DNA of 64,000 nt from Macrolepiota albuminosa. Its lineage: Eukaryota; Basidiomycota; Agaricomycetes; Agaricales; Agaricaceae. Every line of letters starts with the position of its first letter. The stretch's first letter is position 1. The position numbers were made by a program, and so were the translations under genes. The notes beneath the pieces are model-generated. The model was not told the origin of the DNA. It was given only the letters and a program-made list of their open reading frames with translations, and made no database searches. The stretch lies in contig JAMWFC010000056.1 in NCBI GenBank assembly GCA_027475525.1, forward strand, positions 310,001 through 374,000, in the 5' to 3' direction. Below are positions 34,212 to 45,700 of this stretch, piece by piece.

Positions 34212-36545
34212 ATGATGTTGACACCTACCGATCTGCCCACATCGGATCACCGAGAAGGAGCCGATCTCCTCGGAAAAGAGGCAGGTGGGGTTTTCGCAGC
34301 GGCGCAGGAAAGATTTTGGCCGCCTGCACTGTGTGCCTCGGCTGCAATCCACACCAGGTTGTCGAGTGCAGGAGGACGCACACTTGGGACAACAATCACC
34401 AGACCATCGCAGAGCGAGTCAATCGCTCCCTGGTTATGCGAGATGGACGAGGGGTGTGCTCCAACTGGCAGCAAGAACAGGGTTGTCAACAACCTCACGA
34501 CGAGAGACATTTCTGCTCAGGTTGCCGTTCTCGGGCCCATGGAGCTCAAACTTGCCCTCGAGCACAGAAAGCTCTCTGAGACATGCCCTTACATACCAGA
34601 GGCCTGGGAGGGTGAGCTGCAGTGGGCTGGTCTCTTGAAAAAGTACCCCCATATTGTTGGGGGTTTCAAACGGGGTTTTATTTTTGACTTCCCAAGTATT
34701 ACAACAACTCAGACACCTCCCAATGCAACCTCTATTTCAGAATTCTCTGAGATTTTTAGGCGAATGGTTGCTGTTGAGATCAAAAAAGGACGGTACATTG
34801 GTACATGCTCCAGGGAGACTCTGGAAGCAGTTATTGGACCATTTCAAACATCGCCAATGTCAATCATTCCAAAGTCAATGCCTGGACAATTTAGGCTTAT
34901 TTAGAATATATCCTTCCCACAGGTGCCATCACCAAGCTTCCCAAACACATCTGTCAATGCTGGAACCTGCCCTGATCAATTTCCCTGTACATGGGAAACC
35001 TTTAATTTGGTGGCCCTACTCATCTCTAGACTGCCTCCAGGGTCACAGGCAGCAGTCCAAGATGTATCAGAAGCATATCGGACTATTCCACTGCATCCTT
35101 CATAGTGGCCTGCTACAGTGGTACGTGTTGGAGAAGACAGGTATTGCTTGGACACTTTTTTGTGCTTTGGTGCTTCACCTTCAGCAGGAGGCTACAGGCA
35201 ACCAGCGGATGCGGCACTTGACATTATGCGAGCATCAGGAATTGGCCCAGTCACAAGGTGGGTTGATGACCACATGTTTTTCCGAGTCAGAAGGGAGCAC
35301 GTGGCCAACTACAATAGAAAAAAAAAAGACTGGCACGCAGACATTGTACATCGGGGGCAGCACCAAGCAGGTGGACGGATTTGGTTTGGGGGAAGAGTCT
35401 TCGAAGATGGGACGGTGGAAGAATTTGATGAAGACTGTTCCTTTCCTATTCAGGATCTGGCGGAGGGATCGGAAGGAGAATTTGCATACGGGATGGACCA
35501 CATCAACAGAGTCTCGAACAAGCTTGGAATTCCCTGGGAAAAGAAGAAGGATAGAGAATTTGCAACGCAAAACACTTTCATTGGACTGTCATGGGATCTG
35601 GAAGACAAGACTGTGGGGCTCGGAGATGGAAAGGCAGAAAAGTATCTTCAGGCAATTGAAGAGTGGATCACTTCTCCCACGCACCAGCTCAGAGAGGTAC
35701 AGAGAATCTATGGTAAGCTTCTCCATGCTTCTCTCATTTATCCTGGGGGACGAGCATACCTTACAAAGCTGGAGAGTATGCTCGCAACAGGTCGTGACCG
35801 TCTGCATGTGCCACATCACAATCCCAGGGGACTCTTACAGGACCTGGAGTGGTGGAAGAACACTCTCAGGGCAGGTACACACAGACAAATCCCTGCCCCA
35901 GCCCCAGTCCAGGACCTCGGTGCCTTTTCAGATGCAAGCTCCAGGATTGGCATCGGTATTGTCATTGGTCGCTGCTGGCATGCCTGGAGACTTGTCCCAG
36001 ATTGGAAGACCCTTGACGGCAAGCATGACATACAATGGGCCAAGGCAGTTGGCTTTGAACTACTCACTCGGACAATCATCGGGATGGCAGGCCCAGGCCC
36101 TCACTACAGAGTCTATGGAGACAACGCTGGGGTTGTCGAAGGCTGGTGGAATAGAAGGAGCAGGAACTCAGCCGTCAACGGAGTGTTCAAGAGGCTATAC
36201 AACTTCCTCGAACAATCGAGGGTACCAGGGACAATACACACAGCATATGTTCCAAGCAGACTCAACCCCACAGATGCTCCATCCCGAGGCAAGTACCCAG
36301 CCTGGGATCTCCTCCTCCCAGAAGTCCAGCTCCCAGAAAACCTTGAGAGGTTTCTTGTGGATGCAGCCAGCCCCCCGAGTGCAAAGGAACTCCACCTCCG
36401 AGATAAGCACAGGTATACTCCAGCTGCCAAGCAAGTCCTTGACGCAGCTCGCAGCAACTTTGGTGCCAGGGAGCAGTTCAGCAATTCCTGTTTCGACGAA
36501 CAGTCTCTCACACATCGGAGCACTACCAAAGAAGGGAGTGAGTGA
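34212..36545 (+). pseudogene. YR element reverse transcriptase-RNase H, two stops
   Basis: One frame encodes an RT of DIRS type with RNase H, interrupted by TAG at 34902-34904 and 35103-35105. Motif A reads VQDVSEAYRTIPLHPS, motif B lies around CFGASPSAGGYRQ, and the catalytic box is WVDDHMFF. RNase H has LGAFSDASSRIGIGIVIG, FELLTRTIIG and VYGDNAGVVEGWW. In both stop positions relatives would be expected to have glutamine (RLI-stop-NISFP and HPS-stop-WPATVV), so each fits one C-to-T change in CAG. The rest of the frame is open, so decay is mild. Confidence 0.88.
34316..34579 (+). CDS. Zinc-knuckle part of YR element Gag (fragment)
   Basis: A frame of 87 codons has a Cys/His cluster (RGVCSNWQQEQGC, PHDERHFCSGCRSRAHG, AQTCPRAQKA) typical of the nucleic-acid-binding end of Gag in YR retroelements. 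It overlaps the start of the RT frame in another phase, so frameshifting or a lost splice would link them. Confidence 0.6.
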   Translation: MAACTVCLGCNPHQVVECRRTHTWDNNHQTIAERVNRSLVMRDGRGVCSNWQQEQGCQQPHDERHFCSGCRSRAHGAQTCPRAQKAL

Positions 36546-36551
36546 TAGGGA

Positions 36552-37512
36552 GAAGCGTTTCAATGCACCTTTGCCATCACCACTGGCAGGTACAAGGCCC
36601 CACCCCTACAAGAAAAACTTAAGCATTGCTCCATCACACCTCCGTCCACACTGCGCAGCGGCAGACAGATTGTTGCTGTGGAGGCCGGCGGTTACAATGA
36701 CACGGGGCATGAAGGGTCTCACAATAGATGACCTGCAGAGGGTGGTCACAGTAAAGTCTGCATCATGGGCAGGGGGCACACGGAGTTTGTACGGGTCAGG
36801 TCTATTGATTTTTCATGCCTATTGCGACTACAGGGGGGTGCCAGAGGCTGAACGCTGCCCAGCACACCAATCACTCATTCTTGCCTTCATTGCGGCATGT
36901 GCAGGGTCTTATTTGGGATCAGCACTCACAAACAACCTTTACGCAGTCCAAGCTTGGCATACCCTACATGGGCAGAAGTGGGACATGACACAGGCAGAAG
37001 TGCAAGCAGCCTTGGACGGAGCAGCAGCATTGGCGCCCACCACTTTGAAACAGAAAAAACGCGACCCATTTATGACTGATTTAATAGCAAGGCTGTCAGA
37101 AAAGCTAGACCCTGAGGACCCACTTGACGCCGCTGTAAACGCATGCCTGAAGGTAGCTTTTTGGTCAATGGCCAGACTTGGGGAGCTCACAGTGAGGAAC
37201 ACTAAAGCTTTCGACCCATCGATTCACGTCAAGCCCTCGGATGTGCGCTCAGGAAAGGACCGAGGCAACAATGAGGTCACAGTGATCTTTGTGCCTAAGA
37301 CAAAAGCTGTGAGTAAGGGTGAGGACCTGTACTTTGCACGCCAAAGTGGCTTATGCGATCCGGTCGAAGCACTGGAGAATCACTTTTGGGTAAACAAACC
37401 CGGTCACAACAGTCACCTTTTCGAATACATCTGCAAGGCTGAGCGCCGTCCACTAACCCGCACGGCCTTTACTAAGAGATTGAATGCAATAGCTGTAGGC
37501 CTGGGGCTACGG
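36552..37512 (+). pseudogene. Tyrosine recombinase, N-terminal part (split)
   Basis: In the frame after RT-RNase H lies a tyrosine recombinase with an N-terminal SAM-like region (SWAGGTRSLYGSGLLIFHAYC) and the first catalytic arginine (SMARLGELT). It is cut at codon CGG (37510-37512) by the gypsy element. The rest, with the HxxR and GHW...Y residues, is at 50843-51052. Joining the two across one 4-base target copy keeps frame. Confidence 0.9.
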
Positions 37513-39495
37513 TAATGACGCCCAAAGTTTGGTCAGTAACAAATATAACAATAGTGTTACCGTACCAAAAGCTTGTGTTGGGCATGCTATAAGTGATGTG
37601 AGGAGTCCCGGTGATAGGCTTCTACTCGGACTGAGCACATCAAAGGACATTATAGGCCAACCGACACTTGACGTACTCAGGACTCTAGTGACCAGTTGGG
37701 AATATAGAGCAGCTTTGGCTCTGGCAGCTCTGGCTTTGGCAAACTACTACAGGATTTAGACATTTATCCTAACCCCTAGCTACCAAGCCTTCAGCGCACT
37801 CCTTTCACCTAGCCCAAGGACGGAGGCTCATAACGTATAGCGCTAACATGACAGCGGGAGAGGACTCTAATTAAACCCCGATCACTTCCAGAAGGAGCCA
37901 GCAGCAGGCACTGCCATTTGACGAGGCACTTCAATCAGAAGTCTAAAAGGATCAATGATGGCGGCACTGGATATACTTAAATCCAACATCTGGACCTGTC
38001 AGGAACTGATACAATGAGTAGCGCTGACATTAGCGCTCACGGCGTCTGTCGAGGATTTTCCAACCATACCCTGGAACAGCCTGGCCAATCGGAGTTATAA
38101 TAAAAGTGAGCAGACTCGTACAATTCTAAGTCAATATAGAGTCGCCGCTGGTCGCCATGGGTTATAACGCCGTTGGTTGCCATCAGCCATGTGCAAAAGG
38201 TCGCCGTTGACAGGTCGCCATTAGAGGAAACCACGAGGAGAGGCGCTAGGAGGTAGCGCCGCAGATGGACTTGTATCTTGGCAAACACGGTAGTGCATAG
38301 TATATAAAATAGCTACTTGACATGTATATAACAACGAATCATAACCCCTCGAACAGACAGTTACACTTAGCATTCAAATCATGTTAGCTTCCTTTGACTT
38401 TGTCACTAAGTCAGGCGCTAGCTTTGTCTATCTCGTCTTCATTGTTTACGGTGCCACCTACAGGCACAATACACTGCGCTATTCGTCTTTCTTTAATATC
38501 TTTGCCTAAACTACGACGCTTATCATCTGCCAGGTAGCCCCCGAAGCGCTATAATTTAGCGCATTGTTTTACCACTCCCACTCGAGCACACCAGGACCCT
38601 GTTAGGACTCCTCACAACTACGCACGCCAAGCACTGGAGACAGCATTGTACTGCGTATACGTCCAGTGCACCCAACTACAGTTGGTGTCATCACCGGGCA
38701 GGTCTCAGAGAACGCACCTGTGAAAATGGGGAAAAGTCGGTAAGGGAGTCGGCAAGTGTAAAGCGCTAAGGTAAAGTGCCTATGAAAGAAGCGGTAAGTG
38801 CACATGGCAATGTCAACGGCAAGAACACAGTAAGCTTAGCGAAGTCTAAGCATCATAAATGCCTGCCATAGCTGCAAGGCACGAATAGGTCGAGGGCTAG
38901 CGATAGTTTGCAACTGCCGATGAGTTCGACGTTGCCAACCATAAATGAGATCTCGTGCATAAGGGAGGCTGAAGTAAGGGGAGCAGGAAACTCTGGTCTA
39001 TTGTTCAATTTACAAGTCGGTAAGTACTTTTATACTACAATGAGTTCACTGTCGCCAGTGACCAATGACGCCAAAGTGCAGTAAACTAGAAAATTTTATA
39101 GGGGTAGCTCCAACAGTTTCAGATCCCTACCATCCATTTGAGACCCTTAGCAATGCCAGGTGGCAGATCGCAACGCTAAACCATCAATCCATCACCCTTC
39201 TGTCTGTCAGAACACCTAAGCGATGTCAGACGCCAAAGTCAAACGCCAAGCTGTCCGTCAGTTTTTGATAGATCATCAGGCTTCTTCCTAAGCACTGCCA
39301 TCAGTGACTGATGCCATCTGTCAGTTGTCATTCTTGCTGCTGTCGGCGCTATCATTGATCGGATCTGCTTCTTGCCGTGCACGGCCGTCAAATATCGCCA
39401 AAATTAGATAATTAGCACGCGCTAAGGTATCCTGAGCCTGTGCTGTGTTGCTGTAGCCTGCCGTTGATGCGCTGATCCTGTATGGGGTCCTATCA
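37513..39495 (-). repeat. Gypsy 3' LTR, interrupted
   Basis: About 897 bp of LTR sequence without the nested insertion. It starts TAATGACGCCCAAAG (TGATGACGCCC in the other copies) and ends GGGGTCCTATCA. A solo LTR (37612-38693) interrupts it. Several small differences from the other two LTR copies show age. Confidence 0.92.
37612..38693 (+). repeat. Solo LTR nested in the gypsy 3' LTR
   Basis: A 1082-bp insertion absent from the two other LTR copies. It begins TGATAGGC and ends GTCATCA, flanked by CCGG at 37608-37611 and 38694-38697. Its ends match those of the host LTR read in reverse (TGATAGG...GTCATCA), so it belongs to a related gypsy family. No coding frame is evident. Confidence 0.9.
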
Positions 39496-39508
39496 TCTCC
39501 CCCCAACT
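39496..39508 (-). promoter_or_regulatory. Gypsy polypurine tract
   Basis: On the minus strand GTTGGGGGGAGA directly precedes the 3' LTR. It is the expected plus-strand primer and fixes the element's orientation. Confidence 0.85.
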
Positions 39509-39665
39509 GAAAAATTGACTGTCCTCAGTCACCAAATAAGGCTACCGTTACCGCTTTTGTGACAAGTGGTCTGTGCGTTTTTGAGATTTGGTTTATAGTC
39601 CTGGCGCATAAGTTTGGACTTCACCTCTCTTCCCCTGATTTACCTGGTGCTTATTTTTAAATAAA

Positions 39666-42082
39666 ATGTCTTTCCGTGTTCCAACTCCGCCCCCTGTTCC
39701 ATCCCATGAGGCTCAAGACGCTGCCTCTGCCTATATTGAAAAGGCAAATAATTTTCTTAAGCGGATCGATGGCGTTGGCGCGGACGCGCCAGTAAATTTG
39801 GTGGTTGCCGTTATGAAGCTATATGAGCGGTGGCTGGAGGTGCGCGTTCTTGGCGTGAGTTGGGATCGTGAAATAGAGGTTCGTGAGTGGTGCCAATCGC
39901 GGTACCTGGATCATCATGGCACGGAGTGGTTAGTGCCCTTTTCTCGTTTTGTAAGTACCTCCAGCTCTTGCCGTGTCGCTAGCTGATCGTGTTGCCAGGC
40001 GCCTCCTCCTGTCCCAACAATTGAGGACGAGTTGGAGGATATTCTGTCCGGTGCCTTGCCGATGACGGTAAGCATGCCTGCGGCAGAGTGAGTATTCCTA
40101 ACCCATTCCTTTGACTTAGCTTTGGTCTGATTTATCGCCTCATAGTAAACAGGAGGTGTTGGCGCCCTTAGTGCGCATGCAAGTGAAAGAGGAGATCGCA
40201 GCAAGGCAAGAGGAGGTTTTCCAAGATGCCCGCGAGATTACCAGGGCGCTAGAGGAGCGAGAGAGAGTGGCAGCATTGGCAGCAGAGATGGAGGACGTTG
40301 CTGCGGGGAACGTGCCTGCCGCTGACAGGCAGGCAACAGAGGAATCCGGTAAGGTAGGTCGTGCCGGCAGCACCTTGAGCCCAGTGTTGCTGGCTAGCAA
40401 GTTGGGCTCACCGAGAAAGCCGGCAGGTGCTTCCAAACGCAAGGTAAGTGCTGATTTTGCTTGCCGTTGCCGACGGTTGCTAACAACATTCACAGAGTCG
40501 CAAGGCGGCTCCTCAATATGCGGTGAGTGGTACTTTCTTTTTGGACTAGAATTACTAAGTTTCTGTAGGCACCAACACAAAGTTTCTTTGACAACAAGGA
40601 ACTGAGAGGTTTGCTTTTGCCACGTCAGGAGGAAGCCGTCCTTGATGAGGGGCAAGAGGCCGGGGTCGTAATGGAGGAAATGAAGGGGAAGAAGACCGTT
40701 TCCTTGGCGACTCGGCAGGCCTTTAAGGAGGCATGGGAAGCGGTAAGTGACTTTTCTGTCTGGTTTAGTCTCTTGCTGACTTGTAGTGCTAGTGTGACAA
40801 GTGCTGGGCCGACAACGACCCAGAAGGCTGTTGGTTCCCGACTGGGGCCCAGCTGTGCTATCATTGTGGCGCCCTCAAACGTGCTTGTACCATCGATGGG
40901 GCCAAGAGTCGCAAGCGTGGCGGCGCGCCAGACGCTCTTGTTGAGAAAACATTTTTGCGTGCTGTTTTGGTCAGGAGGGCTAGGGAGTTTGTAGAGGGTC
41001 AGAAGCAGAAGGTCGCTGCCGGTGGTATGGCAGCCATTGGACGTGCCTCCTTGGTGTTGCCGACATGCCAAGGGGATGGGATGGAAACGGTCGGCAAACA
41101 AGGTGCTGGAGAGCGCCAAGGGACTTCGGTCCCAGAAAAACGACAAGCCCCTTCCCCAAGCAAAGGGAAGGGCAAAGCCAAGCGACCTCAGGTGGTCTCG
41201 TCATCACCTTCCCCCTCACCAGCTCCAAAGGACACCGAGATGGAGGACCTGGAGAAGGCGTTGGTGGCTAGTTGCCTCCCATCTCGTGACACAGAGGCTG
41301 GTCCAAGTGGCCTCTTGTCGCCTATCCAGTTGGCGGCTAGGTCCCTTGGCGAGGAGCAAGAGGTGGGAGATCAGGGAGTGGTTGGCGACTCGGCGCCTCC
41401 AGAGGAGCGGGAAGAAGCCCCCGCCGACGTCGAGATAGGGGATGATGAGGAGAAGGCAGAGGGAGCGGTAACAGGAGGAGATGAAGACGCTGAGGGTGAA
41501 GAGGAGACCTTGGCAATGCAACGGGACGAGGAGGCAGCAGCAAAGGAGGTGGTAGCGGGAGAAGGTGAGGGAGTGGCAGGAGTCGCCAGGGAGGAGCCTG
41601 AGTGGTGCTGGCTGCCTTCCTACGGTAATGTTGCCCCATGGGAAGTGTCAGACCCAGAGGATGTCGCCGGGCTGGAACCAAGGCGCCCCGTAGTCGCTAG
41701 GATTAATCCTGCTTGGACCCCTCAGCCGCAACTGACCGTTACTGGCGACACCTTTCAGTGGCTGGGTCAAGACCTCGTTTATCCAGTCATAGCGCTTAAC
41801 CCTTGCAATATGCTGGAGCGGTACTCGAGAAGGGTGGCAACGATGGAGTCGTCAATGGAGCGGGAATGGGAACGAGTCCAAGGTCAGTTGATGGCGCTGA
41901 GGTTGCGCTATTCCAACTTGGGTCGCAGCCTGCATGTCCTGCGCGATTACCAAGTGGATTGCCAAGCCGCTATGGATTGGCAAACCACGAATAACATCTT
42001 GCCTGGTGACCTCCTTCCCCTTCGCAATTCCTCTTTGCCCATGTCAGACGATTCCCTGCCGCTAGATGATGATAGCGAGTGA
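39666..42082 (+). CDS. Antisense Zn(II)2Cys6-like gene inside gypsy element
   Basis: Six exons (39666-39950, 39999-40087, 40146-40443, 40496-40522, 40569-40742, 40793-42082) join in phase to 720 codons, antisense to gag-pol and just inside the 3' LTR. The N-terminal part is mostly helical (SAYIEKANNFLKRIDG; Glu/Arg/Ala-rich coiled coil after about residue 125). Near residue 292 is a six-cysteine cluster, CDKCWADNDPEGCW then CYHCGALKRACTIDG, spaced C-x2-C-x8-C-x9-C-x2-C-x6-C. This resembles a fungal Zn(II)2Cys6 DNA-binding domain, followed by a basic SRKRGG. A long acidic low-complexity region and a short coiled coil near the end follow. It has no stop although the sense pol is decayed. A regulatory role for the element, or a captured host gene, are both possible; neither is shown. 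Confidence 0.85.
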
Positions 42083-42581
42083 GCAGACCTTAGTGTAGAT
42101 AGGCCGCTTATGTAAATTTTTTTCTTGTTACCGTCTCGTTTTATACACTTTTTGCCGTTTCGTTTTGAAGTGAAAGGATAAGTCCCATAGTCTAAGTTAG
42201 CACAGAGCCAAGAAAGCAAAGAGAAAGCAAGCGGCCAGTATTCTAAGGTAGGTTTTAGCAAGAGGAGTTGTAGATGAGGGATTTAGACAAATTTTCGAGG
42301 AAAAAGGGAAACACTCAGTAAATCATCATAGCGAAAAACCCTTGGCAAGAGTTGCACAGGGTGCTAAGCATTGGCGACCCGCTAGCGCTGCGACTTGACT
42401 ATGTAAGGAATTGTCTGGATATAGTACAGTAAGTATCGGCAAGAAAGATAAGTAAGATAAGTAATAGAAAAAGGGAGCTCATCAATATATTCTTTTCTAA
42501 TCATTTTCTTCTTCTTCAACCAGTGTCGGCAAATTATCATCGTCCAATAATTCTGTTTCTTCAAGTTCTCTCAGCTTGGCA
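42083..42581. other. Gap between antisense gene and pol end
   Basis: The two transcription units converge here. On the minus strand the original pol tail (LEETELLDDDNLP, then acidic EEEEND and a stop near 42500) lies in this stretch, left of the 77-bp duplication. Confidence 0.6.
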
Positions 42582-42735
42582 GTGTCGACATCTAGCGCTT
42601 CCAACGGCAAGTCAATCTGTTCCCTGACGAGGTACGGTAATAGGCAAAAGGCAGCAACGTGTCGACATCTAGCGCTTCCAACGGCAAGTCAATCTGTTCC
42701 CTGACGAGGTACGGTAATAGGCAAAAGGCAGCAAC
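42582..42735. repeat. Perfect 77-bp tandem duplication D1
   Basis: Copies 42582-42658 and 42659-42735 are identical. 77 is not a multiple of three, so the duplication shifts the pol C-terminus. With one copy the frame runs on from LPLEALDVDT into the acidic tail. Confidence 0.95.
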
Positions 42736-45700
42736 AGGTCGATGCAGTACTGAACCATCTAATTCACAGAGCACGTAAGTGCCTCCATGGTTACAAGAGA
42801 TAACTACCAAGGGTCCTAGATAGCGCAGACGCATTTTCTTGTTGTACGAGGTTTCAATTTTGGAGTTGCGCATAAGTACTAGCGCTCCTCTTAGGAAGTT
42901 GTAATCCTTGATGGTAGCGCTGATGACGCCCAAAGTTTGGTCAGTAACAAATATAACTATAGTGTTACCATACCAAAAGCTTGCATTGGGCACACTATAA
43001 GTGATGTGAGGAGTCCTGGGCAGGTCCCAGAGAACGCGCCTGTGAAAATGAGGAAAAGTCGGTAAGGGGGTCGGCAAGTGTAAAGCGCTAAGATCAAGCG
43101 CCTATGAAAGAAGCGGTAAGTGCACACGGCAATGTCAACGGCAAGAACACAGTAAGCTTAGCGAAGTCTAAGCGTCGTAAATGCCTGCCATAGCTGCAAG
43201 GCGTGAATAAGTTGAAGGCTGGCGATAGTCTGCAACTGCCGATGAGTTCGACGTTGCCGACCGTAAATGAGATCTCGAGCGTAAGGGAGACTGACGAAAG
43301 AGGAGCAGGAAACTCTGGTCTGTCGTTTGATTTACAAGTCGGTAAGTACTTTTATACTACAATGAGTTCACCGTCGCCAATGACCAACCATTGCCAAAGT
43401 GCAGTAAACTGGAAAATTTCATAGGGGTAGCTCCAACGGTTTCAGATCCCTACTGTCCATTCAAGACCCTTAGCAACGCCAGGTGGCAGATCGTGGAGCT
43501 AAACCATCAATCCATCACCCTTCTGTCTGTCCACAATGCTTAGCGATGTCAGGCTCCAGATCGAGGCGCTAAGCGGTGTCAGACGCCAAGGTCAAACGCC
43601 AAGCTGTCCATCAGTTTTTGATAGATCATCAGGCTTCTTGCTAAGCGCTGTCGTCAGTGACTGATGCCATCTGTCAGTTGTCATTCTGTCTGCCGTCGGT
43701 GCTATCACTGATCAGATCTGCTTCTTGCCGTGCGTGGCTGTCAAATATCTCCAAAATTAGATAATTAGCGCGCGCTAAGGTATCCTGAGTCAGTGCCGCG
43801 TTGCCATTGCCTGCTGTTGATGCGCTGATCCTGTATGGGGTCCTATCAGCACTATGCTTGGTTTCAAATCGCAGGGCTGCTTGGCGACGGGTGCTAAAGA
43901 CTACCTTGTGGAGTCGCTCTAAATCTTCTTTCCTTTGTTGGAGATCAATGGCTCATCTGGCGATCAGATCGGTAGTCGCTAGGATACTGTTGGGTGCTGG
44001 CTGCAGGTAGGTTGCTTCTATAATGTCGGCAGGGAGTAAAGGGTGGGTGCCAGTAGCCGTGTAATAGGGAGAACAACCCATGCGCTTACGAATAGTAACT
44101 CTTTCCGACCAAAATACTGAATATGTCGCTTCACTCCAACAAGACTCGTCGCCATCGACTGCCTTGAAAAGTGCTTGCCGAACGTCAAAGTGTGGTCTCT
44201 CTACCAAGCCATTGGTGTGTTTGTTGTAGCCAGATACTCGAATATGATGGATATTGTATTTCTTGGTGAGATATGTTAGCGCTTTGATAATTGGCGCACC
44301 GTTATCCATGACGATTTCTGTTAGCGCTCCCCAACGGCAAATGACATCCTCAAACAGCCACTTGGCGACCGCCTCTGTATTTTCTCTTTGAAGCATTCAA
44401 AATTCAGGCCAGTGGATTAGCAAGCAATGACCTTGAATGATGTACTTGTAGCGACCAGATTTGGGCATGTGCATGGTGTCAACATAAATTTTGCTGAAAA
44501 GGGGAGCTGGCATTGCAACGGTTGGCAGGATAAGCACTTGGCATGTCTGTTGAATTTGGCAAAGGTGGCAAGTCCTAATGTACCAGGCGATGTCGGCACT
44601 AGCATGTGGCCACCAGAATCGTTCTAAAAGAGAGGCTCGGGTAGCATACAGACCTCTATGTCCTAGCTTGTCATGCATGGTGCACAGGACTCGTAAGCGA
44701 CTTTCTGGCTTGATGATCAGCTTGTGAGCGCCATCTCGATTTCGTCGCCAAAGGCGGTTGTCGGTAAGGAAGAAGTGAGTGGCATATCGGATAAAGGTCG
44801 CGTATTGCTCGTCAGTAAGGCCTGCGGGTCGCTTAAGGTCTTGTATCTATTGTTCAACTATTAACAGGCAACTGTCTTCCGCCTTTGCCTTGGCGGATCG
44901 GGGAATGGCATCGTAGGTCAGATTTCTGCTGTCTTCCCTTAGCGGATGGGGTTCTTGTATGACTTTTACGGGAGGTGAGTTTTGACCGAAAATGCTTGCC
45001 ATGTAGAATGTGTGGGGTGCGCTAAAGATCTCGGGGCGGTAAGGGACAATGGGATGTAGAAGGATACTGGTAGGCTGTTGCTGTCGTAGTAGGGGAATTG
45101 GCTGTTGTATGAGGTGCACAAAACCATGTAATTGGTCGATCCAGTCCTCGAAATCGCTATCAGCCTGTGGATCCACTGCTGGGTCGCCAGGCTGCCGTGG
45201 TCACCTAGAGAGTCCATCTGGTCTGTGGAAAGAGCTCTTGACGTGTACCAACTCAAAGTGAAACATGAGGATGGTGACTACCCACCGGTTCATGCTAGCG
45301 GATGGCTGGATATCGGGATTCTGCAGCATGCCTTTGATGTACCTAGCGTCAACTTCAACAATCAGGTTCCGCACGCCAATCAAATACATCTTTAGCGACC
45401 GGAAGGCTTTGAAGAGTCCATAGAGCTCTAGCTTAGGCTGACTGTAGCGAGATTCCCGGTCGTTTAGCGTGATAGACCCAAAGCGGTTGTAGCATCGCTG
45501 TTTCCGATTGTTGCTAAGGCACTGGCACAAGAAGTAGCCAACGGCAATGTACAAGGTATCCACCACCAAGATAACAGGGTCAGCAGAGCTATAGTCAATT
45601 GGAACTAAGGGTTTGGCGTCTTGTAGGGCTTTTACTAAGTCTCATTGTGCAGTGACCTGGTCTGGTCCAAATTCGAAGGGCTCGTTGGCGTGGGTGAGTC

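Noticed and set aside
34654..36551. Long open frame overlapping the RT in another phase as a separate protein
   Set aside because: Up to about 36550 its translation has no family motifs and is the shadow of the RT-RNase H frame; only the part after 36552 is recombinase.
42592..43077. A 161-codon minus-strand protein at 43077-42592
   Set aside because: Its first third is LTR sequence of the solo LTR; only the part from 42900 on is integrase C-terminus.
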